64,000 nt of DNA from Hericium rajendrae. Its lineage: Eukaryota; Basidiomycota; Agaricomycetes; Russulales; Hericiaceae. How positions within the stretch are numbered: position 1 is the stretch's first letter; the number at the start of each line of letters is the position of its first letter. The translations under genes and the position numbers were made by a program. Under the pieces are notes generated by a model, which did no database searches, had not been told where the DNA came from, and saw only the letters and a program-made list of their open reading frames with translations. Positions 55,920 through 64,000 of this stretch are shown here, one piece after another. The stretch covers positions 62,001-126,000 of the forward strand of contig CM065880.1 of assembly GCA_033439255.1 (NCBI GenBank), written 5' to 3'.

Positions 55920-56932
55920 CTATGCTGCGATAGCCTCCCGGTCCATCCTCCGCCGCTTCCGCTGTTGATCCTCCAAGATCAGCTTCTCCGCCGCAGACAG
56001 CTGCCTCTTTGCCCCTGCCTTCTCCTCGCCCCCTGCCGTCGACGCCTGCTTGAGCGGATTCGGCCGCTTGAGTGCGTTCGAGCCAGCCTTGAGCGGATTG
56101 GCCTTGAGCGGCTTCAGCTTCAGCCCACCCGCCGCCGGCGCAGCGACTGCCGGAGCGGCAGGCTTCGCCGAGAACGACAGCTTGACCTTCTCGCCCTCGT
56201 CACGTTTAAGACCCTCCTCCGCCGGCGGCGTCGACCCCGAGCTGCCCTCGCCCTTCTCCTCGCGCTCCGCCGCGGCGCGGTCGATCTGCTCCTGGATGAG
56301 CAGCCGCTCGCGCTGCTCGTCGCTCATCGTCGCGCGCTCCTTCTTCAGCGACGCCTCCTGCTTCGCGAGCGCCTTCGGGCTGTTGTCGATCCACGCGATG
56401 AACCAGCCCTTCTCCGTCTCGTCGACGTGCGCGACGCCCGTGCGCCCGAGGTGCTTCACGAACTCGGTGAGCGTGACCCAGCGCGTGGAGTTCATGTGCA
56501 CGTGGTTCTTGTCCTGGATGTACTCCTGGTAGACATTATTCGCCTTCACGCGCTTGGTGCCGAATCTGCAGATACACGAGTCAGAAAGTGCCGTATGATA
56601 CAAAGACGGATGGGCAGCGTACCTTCTCGACAGCAGCGTGACGAACTCGGACTGGAACGTGCTCGAGAAGTCGGCGATGTGTTTCCCCGCGTGCTCGCCG
56701 ACGACGAGCATCTGCCGCAGATGCGCCTCCGAGGCGGCGTGGCACTTGAACCCGTTCTCGTCGCGGCACTGTTTCTCGCAGACCTGGCAGTACCATCGCA
56801 GGCGCTGCAGGCCCTTCGACTTCATCTTATTCGCCAGATATTTCGGCGTTCCGACTGTAAATCATTGCATAAATGTCAGCTAAACCCATTTCAGAGATAG
56901 TATAAGTGAAACGTACCTTCAGCTCGCGGCAT
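55920..56932 (-). CDS. kin17: KIN17 DNA/RNA-binding protein
   Basis: Three exons from ATG 56932 (MPRAEVGTPKYLANKMKSKG). A C2H2-type zinc finger WYCQVCEKQCRDENGFKCHA, then a winged-helix domain with RRFGTKRVKANNVYQEYIQD and GWFIAWIDNSPKALAKQEAS. A Lys/Ala/Pro-rich C-terminal region ends KLILEDQQRKRRRMD, an NLS-like run. Kin17 is a conserved nuclear protein linked to DNA replication, repair and pre-mRNA splicing. The usual C-terminal SH3-like domain seen in animals is not evident here. About 320 residues. Divergent from the Dsc3-like gene. Confidence 0.85.
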
Positions 56933-57342
56933 GTTGGGCAAATTCTAAAGGGTAGACAGAGTGAGATGGTGGTAGGTGAAGACAAGCTTGAAGCTGTAGT
57001 GGCGCCGGCACTGCACATGTAAGCAGCCCTGATTACGTAATGCGCTGCTTCCCGACTTCCCCGATTACCATTTTGGGAAACCCTTCATACCTCGCCCCAG
57101 CGTCGAGCTCGCTGGCGGCCATAACGAAGACGCATGTTTCGCGACGAGCGTTCCTTTTCATCGTGTCCTAGTATGTGCATTTATATCTCAAATATATTGT
57201 GCCTCGTTGAAGCGAGATTTCGCTTAGGATACCTGGCCAGCAGCTGACAGCCACCATCACTCCGACGTTTACGGCGCCCCATCTGCGACAGCCTGGGCGG
57301 CCTTGATACCTTGCAGGCTTGAAGACAAACGAGGGAGACAAC

Positions 57343-58488
57343 ATGCCGCCGCTCAGCGAGAAAGCGAAGGGGAAGCAGCGCGCGGTGGACCCGCCCGCGA
57401 ACACGCCGCCGCCGCCGCGGCGCCAGCTGCAGGTCCGGTTCACGGAGGGCGTGCCGGACCTTGTGCTCGTCCTCGGGGATGCGGACACTGTGAAGGACCT
57501 GAAGGCGAAGGTGCGTTTGTAGCGTCGAATTGAGTTTGAGATGCGCATCTGTTCATGGCCATCCCAGATTCGCGACGCCCGCCCCCAACTGCAGCGCCGC
57601 CGCCTGCGCCTCATCCATTCTGGGCGCCTTCTGACTGATGACACGGCGTTGTTCTCGCTGCTTACGAACGTGGAGCAGAACCAGCGGCGCGCCGCGAGGC
57701 ACCGGCCGCAGGGGTCGATGTCCTCGTCGTACGACCAGGTCATAGAAGCCGACGAGGAGGCAGAGAGCCCGGCGGCGGGGCCGAGTATGGCGTGGCTACA
57801 TTGTTCGGTCGGGCGTGAATTAGCCGAGGGTGAGGAGGAAGAGGAGCGAGAACCGCAGGTCAGTTCTTTTTAGTGTCCTTCTGCCTTGGTACTCAGTGCT
57901 TGGAACTAGACAGCACAAATACGACCGCTGCGCGGATTCGACCGCCTGACGGCTGCTGGCTTCTCGCCTGCGGATATCGCGAACTTCAGGCGGCAGTTTC
58001 ACATGCGGACGTCGGAAGACTACCTCTCTATGGGCGACTTTGCCAGCCAAGAAGAATGTGCGTCCGTTTTCCTCCAGCCTGTGGTCCAGTACTGATTGTT
58101 GATTGTTCCTTAGACGAGGAGTACGCGCGCAATTTAGAGGAGCAGTGGATCGACTCGCTGGACAATGCTGGTACGGCAGCAATCTCGCAGAGCGATCCGC
58201 AAGCGTCGTCCATCCTCGAAGGCATCGTGATTGGGTTTTTCTTCCCGCTGCTGCCGTTCTTCTTCTTCCGGGATCAGAAGGTGCCCGTGTTCTGGGAGAA
58301 CAACACGCCATTTGAGTCGCAGGGCAGTGTGATATTCTCGTATGTGCTTTCCCGTCAATTTTGAATGCAGATACTAGGCTAAAGCGACTTCTTTATGGCG
58401 CAGTCGGCGCATGCAGATGGGCTTGGTGGCTGGGTTCCTCGTGAACGTGCTATTTGGCCTCTGGAGATATCTATGGAGCTCGCTTTGA
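57343..58488 (+). CDS. dsc3: Dsc3-like subunit of the Golgi Dsc E3 ligase
   Basis: Five or six exons from MPPLSEKAKGKQRAVDPP. An N-terminal ubiquitin-like domain (LQVRFTEGVPDLVLVLGDAD, IRDARPQLQRRRLRLIHSGR, LLTDDTALFSLL) is followed by an acidic linker and a FDRLTAAGFSPADIANFRRQ segment. Two membrane segments end the protein: SSILEGIVIGFFFPLLPFFF and MGLVAGFLVNVLFGLWRYLW. This order matches the Dsc3 family (DUF2407). The Dsc complex ubiquitinates SREBP and other membrane proteins in the Golgi/endosome. Stop 58486-58488. Confidence 0.7.
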
Positions 58489-58912
58489 ACGTCATCATCA
58501 TCGTTTGATTGTACTCTGACATGGCATGGGCGGACGGATTTTCGACATTTTTTTGGAAGGCAGGACACAATAATTGTTTAAAAACTCCACTGAAGTGGTC
58601 GTGCGTGTGGCCTGATCTTGACGTGCTGACAGATGTAGGGAGTGTCGACGAGTTCGATCTGACTAGATATAAAGCGCACATAAGCCAGGGTGAAGATGTA
58701 GGTGTATGCGCGTCGCGTCGCGTGGTGTCGGGTTGAGTGCCGACTTTGACATGCAGATGCCATTCTAGGCGACCGCATCGAAGTCACTGCACCACGCGTC
58801 TTCACTCTTATCACTTCACTAGCACTGTCATCGTCTCATTGCTCAACTCTATAATCGCAACATTCTCGCAGAGCTCATCTTACCTGACTGCGATTTACGG
58901 CTTGATATCATC

Positions 58913-60451
58913 ATGGCATCTCCCGATGTAACACTTCCAAGTTCGAAGTCTTTTCATCGGTCGCATATATCCATTAATTAATTGTTTCTTTCTGCACAGG
59001 ACCAGATCTTCCCCAGGCCCCGTGGGTCCTCGCGCCGGGAGAAACGGCCATGAGCCGCGTCCCACGATACCTCGCGAAATCGGTCAAGGTTCAAATTAGA
59101 CAGGTCCATGCGCTCACCATCTCCCTTCCCGACACATACCCCTTCGTGCCAGAGCTCGCTGTGGGCAGGAATGGGAGCAAGCGGTACCGAATCTCGTGGT
59201 TCGTCATTACTGCGCCAAGCGGCGTGCGGCTCACCGCGCTCCTTGCGGGCGTCGGCAATGTCTGGATCGAACGCACACAGGACGGCGGACGTGTATGGAT
59301 CTGTGACCGGCCCGGGCGCTGGACGGAGTGGAATGGAACACGTGTGCGCCACCCCCTGCTTCCCTGTATGCAGTTCTACTTCGCGGGGAGGGAGTGGAGA
59401 TGGGATGACGGCGATCGCATCGTGAAGCACCAGCTGTCCGCCTGGAAGTGGGGCCTGAAGCCGGTGCCCGAGGCCGTGCTTGCCATCCTTTGGGGCGCGA
59501 ACTGGCGCACTCGCGAGGACGCAGAGGAGGCCCGGCCATTTCCGACACCCGCGCAGAGTATCAGCATCTGGGAGGTCCATCAGGGCCTGCCGCCCCGAGT
59601 CGTGGGTGCGGTGAAGCGGCAGGTGCAGGCCTCGCGCCGGAGAAGTGGTAGGGTGCTGCAGAGGGTTCCGGCTGCGCCGTCTGCCAGTGAACAGAGCGGG
59701 CAAGCTGCATCCGCGCCGGGCGTGCAGGCGCCGCCACAGTGTGCCGATGAAGGTGATGTATCGGATATAGACTGCCAAGCGGTTGAGGAGATGCTTTGTG
59801 ACCAATCGGCTGAAATGGACGTCGATGGAGATGGTCAGTGGACCGATTCAAGCGCATATAGCCAACGTTGATCTGGTCAATGTTTTAGAGCGTCAACTGA
59901 ACCGCGTCACAATGTCTTCGGAGCCAAGCCCAAACACGGACGTCAATGTACCAGGTATCTTCGAGCGTATATAGCTCAACAAGTAGTAACTTGCCGACAT
60001 CCTTCATTGCATTCCAGAGCACCACCCACCGCCAAGTCTGGCAACCAGCGTTGCACAACGCTTGACCGAAGCCGGTACGCATTGCTGAGAGTTTGAAGCA
60101 AATTCATGGTATAACTTGCAACGCAGGCGATCGTGTTCTTCAAGAGAACCTGCGGGGTGCTGTCTCTTTGTTCTTGTACTCTGTGCGTGCCGAAGAAGGA
60201 GCGGCGAATCTGCGCAGAGGGAGAGAAGGTAATTATCGCATATACGCTTTTGTGCCGCTCTTATGCCCATCATGTTTTGCGCAGATGACCCAATTCGACT
60301 CGACGTGGAAAGGGACCCGGAAGACGAGGCGCGCCGTCGTTTTCTCCAGGCGCTGGATCCTGTATTCCACGCGTTTCAGGCCTCAGCACAACAATCAAGT
60401 CAAATGAGTGCGCCACTGTCTGCTACTGCCGCTGTGAAGATGGAAGAGTGA
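58913..60451 (+). CDS. unknown protein, QAPWVL family copy 1
   Basis: I do not recognise this family. The model starts MASPDVTLPR, then PDLPQAPWVLAPGETAMSRV. The core has RYRISWFVITAPSGVRL, VGNVWIERTQDGGRVWICDR, GRWTEWNGTRVRHPL and MQFYFAGREWRWDDGDR. Later parts are acidic and low-complexity, and a final exon ends with DPEDEARRRFLQALDPVFHA and VKMEE. Repeated Trp residues and strands suggest a compact beta domain. Introns include GTCAGT...AACGCAG and GTAATT...TGCGCAG. It stands in tandem with the gene at 61215. No membrane segment or signal peptide. Confidence 0.5.
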
Positions 60452-61214
60452 TACCGCTGTACAAGCGCTTTCGCAAGACTAGATCCCACTTTTTCGCTGT
60501 TGGTGTTCCCAAGACTCTGGATGCAAGCAGGACGGATGGATACACTCATATCTCGGCATAAATGCATAAATGCACCTATTTTCTTCACTGCCAGCGGGAA
60601 TGAACTGCTCTCTAACGTCATCTGATCTGTCGCTCTCTCATGTATTGTTCTGATCTGCTGTTGTACACCCTCCGATGTTCTGGTGAGTGGGATCACACGT
60701 TGTGAATTTCCTAAGCAGAAGCTGACTGCTCAGTATCTTTTCCCTTTCCCACTTTGCCAGCGACCCGCGGTGGTCTCTCTAAATCGTTGTTTCAGTGTGT
60801 GCCTCTGTCAATTGTTGTATTCTGACTTGATGTGAAGAATCCAGAGGGGAAGGTTCCGAAGGAGTAATGTTCCGGGGTTTTAATCAGCGCTTGACTGCTC
60901 CGAGGATTCTCTTGACCAGCAAATCTTTCTGCTGAATCGAGCCTGCAGGAATATTCCGACGGGAGAAAGCAACGTTGCGCAGATGTATGCGTGTTAGAGG
61001 CTGAGAGCCACATGCCATACAAGTCCAACCTTCGATATCCCAACTCAGCAAGCGTGAAGACTCCGTGTCAGCGCACGTCTATCGCTCGTTTCTCTCGACT
61101 ATGTCGTTGTACCACGTGTGAATCACAAGCACTAACGGCGCATATAAAGCGGCAGATCACGGACGCCCCACAAAGTTCGGCACACATACAACCTGAGGAC
61201 TTCCGCACGCTGCA
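60452..61214. other. intergenic, no gene seen
   Basis: About 760 bases between the two tandem unknown genes. It has short AT-rich runs only. Confidence 0.5.
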
Positions 61215-62550
61215 ATGATGCAATCAGCGAGGGCCAGAACCCGAGCTGCTGTCCTTGCGACTGCTACAGGTCTGATCTCCTCGATCTGCATCGCGATGAT
61301 TGCTGACCCACAGCATCTGCAGAACTTCCCCAAGCGCCATGGGTCCTCGGGCCAGGCGAGACGCCCGAGGACCGTCTTCCGCCTCATCTCGCGCTCCTCG
61401 ACGAGGTCAGCATCGAGCAGCACAACGCGCTCACGGCCGCGCTTCCGCCCACGTACCCCTTCGCGCGCGAGCGCAGCACCCCCGCGAACAAGTACCCGCG
61501 CTTCCGCATCGCATGGTTCGTCGTCGTCGCCCCGCGCGGCGTGCAGCGCGAGCCGGCGCTCGCCCAGGCGGGCAACATCTGGGTCGAGCAGGGCGTCGGC
61601 CGCGGCGACGCGCGCGTCTGGATCTGCGTCCGCGCGGGTGCGTGGACGCTGTGGGACGGCGCGGACGTGCGGCACCCCTGTGTGCCGGGCATGGTGCTCT
61701 ATTTCGCCGGGCGCGACTTTCGCTGGGACGACCGCGGGCGCGTCGCGGAGCGGCGGATGCGTGCGTGGCGGCTGGGCTGGACGAAGCTGTCTGCGCCGGT
61801 GCTGGAGGTGCTGTGGGGTCCGGGATGGAAGGCACGCGAGGACTCGGGTGAGGAACGCCCGATGCCGACGCTGGGGCAGGCGGTGAGGATCTGGGAGCTG
61901 AACAGGAGATTTTCACGGGCGGGATGTACGTCGAAGCGCTCGCGTCCTGTAGAGTGTACGCCGTACAAGACAGGCGCGCCACCGGCCTCTGATAGGCGTC
62001 GTAAGCCGGGCACAAAGGTGGCAACTGCATCAAACCCTATCGATATGGATGATTTGGATTCTAAAGAGGTTGCGGCTTTGCTGTTAGACGAGCTGATGGA
62101 AGACGACGATGTGGTTATGCAGGAGGACCTCAAGGAAGCTGGTAGGCATCAGTACGCATACGCATTCTTGTGTTGACTGATATGTATCATTCCATCCAAG
62201 ATCTTCCTTTGGCGCATGATACTACATCTCACACAGACAGCTCAACTATCGAGCAAAGTTTGCAGGATAGCGTGTCACGTTTCCTGCACTCTATTCGTGC
62301 CGACCAGGCATCGGAAAACATGCATAGAGGACAACAAGGTGATGTATATCGATCCACCTTTGTGATGCTATTGACTCACTCTCAAACCTTGCTAGACGAT
62401 CCGATTGACGTGGACATGGACCCAGAGCACGAGATGCGCCGTCGGTGGCTCCAAGTCTTGGATCCTGTATTCCGGGATTACAATGCGTCAGGTTCTCGAG
62501 ATCGGGCTGTGGCTCTTGAGCCTGCGGCAATGACGAAGATGGAAGAGTGA
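61215..62550 (+). CDS. unknown protein, QAPWVL family copy 2
   Basis: Starts MMQSARARTRAAVLATATAS in this model, spliced to AELPQAPWVLGPGETPEDRL. It shares with copy 1 the blocks FRIAWFVVVAPRGV, AGNIWVEQGVGRGDARVWIC, MVLYFAGRDFRWDDRGR and WGPGWKAREDSGEERPMPT. The acidic tail carries a DDPIDVDMDPEHEMRRRWLQ segment and ends MTKMEE, stop at 62548-62550. Copy 2 is more GC-rich than copy 1 and keeps the same exon plan at the 3' end. Function unknown; the tandem pair with conserved Trp blocks is worth a structure search. Confidence 0.5.
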
Positions 62551-63142
62551 AAAAAAAATCATTGACATCATGGTACATGTGCTTGAAATTTCGATTGTTT
62601 TCTTATGAGCTGAGATTCATAGGCTTATTCGTTGATACAGTGCTCTCCACGGAAGACAAGGATGAGTCGCGCCTTCGAGCCCCAGTTCTTCAAGTTGTAC
62701 TTTCGAAACGGTATGGCAGCAAACTTGTCTGCTGTCATCGGTCGAACGTGATATCAAAAACGCCTCGGGGACACTGTGTTTGTGCTTCTTGCGACTGTAT
62801 TCTAACGTATCGTGGGGAAGGGCTGTTGATAATGTAAACTGACAGGCTGTTTGGTAAGATTGACCGTACAACATAAAATCTATATGAAACGAAGCGGACG
62901 AATTCCAGAGGATTCCGGAGCCCAAAAAGCACGTAAGCTGAATGTCCAGTTGTTGATCAAGCTTGATCTGCTGCCCCCATATCTCGCAAGGTCAGACCAA
63001 GTCGATGTCAAACAGTATCGCACATGCGATTACCCCCGTCGTCTGCGCCAGAAGCCGAAAAGTCAGGTTTTCATGGGATCACTCGTTGGTATCACAGATC
63101 TACATTACAACGTCCATCTCACTCAGCGCATCATATGCTCCC
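62551..63142. other. intergenic, no gene seen
   Basis: About 590 bases. No supportable gene; the convergent ends of the QAPWVL copy 2 gene and the NmrA-like copy 2 lie on either side. Confidence 0.5.
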
Positions 63143-64000
63143 TCATGGTGCCAAGATCTCGACCACCGTCTTCGGGTTCCAGTCGGGGAACTCCTTGTTG
63201 TCGACCTCCTCTGGTTTGCCGACCACACCCCCGCCCTTGGCGAGGATCAATCTCAACAAGCCCGGGATATCGTGGGGTTGTGCTCTCATCGCAGCCTCGA
63301 GTTCCTCAATCGAGCGGTAAGTCACGTCGACTTTCTGACCGGTTTTCGCAGTATACTGCCCCAAGATCCGGTTCAAGCTCTGCAACGTAGGTGAGGGAAG
63401 GAGACAGAGCAGCGAAAGAAGGAGGACTGACGGTGCGTTCGCCTTCGATGCGGAGGGTGCGCCATTCCAGCTTCAATGAAGGGACCTTGGTGAGGACATG
63501 CGCGAGGAAGCGTCCGATGTCGGCCTTTGCAGTCACGGACAAAAAAGCTCATCGCCGCTGCCCCCGACGAGGATCTTCCCGCTCCTCAGATCCAGCTGCG
63601 CAAACCTGACGACCAACTCCTGATCAGCACCAGCCGCTGCGCCGCATATTTGGGACTCACGGTTGGAATACAAGCTCTGTGATAAGACCGGTGTGGACGA
63701 TGATCCAGGGGAGGTCGATCTTCTTGAGGTGCGCATACATCTTGTGCTTCATCGCTAGAGGCCCATGCTCGTCCGAGGGCATGCCGAACTCGGATGGCGC
63801 GAAGACGCGCACGCCCGCGGTCTTCGCTGCTGAGGCGAGGGTCTCCTGGATGCCCTGCGCCACGGCGCTGAGCGTGATCGCGGAGATGACGACCTCGACG
63901 CCGGCGAGCGCGGCCTCGAGCGAGGCCTGCGAGGCGTAGTCGACGGTCGCGACGCGCGCGCCCTGCGCTACGAGCGCCTCGAGCGCGGGGCTCGACTATT
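63143..64000 (-). pseudogene. NmrA-like protein, copy 2, frameshifted and cut by the window edge
   Basis: Reads leftward from the window edge with the blocks RVFAPSEFGMPSDEHGPL, PWIIVHTGLITELVFQP, LDLRSGKILVGGSGDEL, VTAKADIGRFLAHVLTKV and PEEVDNKEFPDWNPKTVVEI, stop 63143. It is close to the intact copy at 50439. At 63541-63546 a run of six T (minus strand) in the codons after DEL puts the next block (SVTAKADIG) in another frame; four or seven T would restore it. This is either a real inactivating slip or a homopolymer sequencing error. The N-terminus, including the nucleotide-binding loop, lies outside the window. Confidence 0.75.

Noticed and set aside
55635-56900. Rightward ORF of 421 codons over KIN17
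   Set aside because: It is the antisense shadow of the KIN17 exons, Arg/Leu-rich with no domain; the minus strand carries the clear zinc finger and winged helix.

Overview
The window looks like nuclear DNA of a filamentous basidiomycete, most likely an Agaricomycete close to the polypores. The signs are gene models split by many 45-70 base GT-AG introns, basidiomycete-type F-box families, a fungal cytochrome P450, a secreted GH79 glycosidase, a seven-helix membrane protein typical of Agaricomycetes, and Ty3/gypsy and Plavaka/CACTA-type transposons. The taxon is inferred from these families; no rRNA or other marker is present.

Layout. 1-6.6 kb: the 3' part of a Ty3/gypsy retrotransposon. Its pol frame is broken near its end. 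It is followed by a 3.4 kb segment carrying two spliced genes on the opposite strand, one with a clear TATA box, and then a second copy of the polypurine tract and a probable LTR. 6.6-7.3 kb: a 37-base minisatellite that becomes AT-rich to the right. 7.3-14.9 kb: a transposon neighbourhood. A very AT-rich Plavaka-like transposase (leftward, two in-frame stops) diverges from normal-GC accessory genes (rightward, one in-frame stop) and ends in a GACT-rich tract. 15.5-30.1 kb: single-copy metabolic and regulatory genes (membrane protein, F-box protein, P450, nitrilase, GH79 glycosidase, glutathione transferase), with an inverted-repeat element at 22.8-24.15 kb. 30.9-38.3 kb: a BTB protein, the essential RNA cytidine acetyltransferase (Kre33/NAT10) and a second glutathione transferase inverted relative to the first. 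40.3-49.8 kb: an F-box array, three tandem genes of one family followed by two of another. 50.4-58.5 kb: an NmrA-like oxidoreductase, a small unknown gene, and a compact block of TAF6, a viperin/RSAD2 homologue, KIN17 and a Dsc3-like gene. 58.9-62.6 kb: two tandem genes of a family I do not recognise. 63.1-64 kb: an inverted, frameshifted copy of the NmrA-like gene that runs off the window.

The most notable items are the intact fungal viperin homologue at 54.3-55.4 kb (radical-SAM cysteines and the conserved terminal tryptophan, in a neighbourhood of housekeeping genes), the opposite-strand spliced genes apparently carried inside a gypsy element, and the F-box array with internal duplication and loss of a splice donor. 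All spliced models were read by eye from splice signals and frame continuity, so exact exon ends need transcript support.
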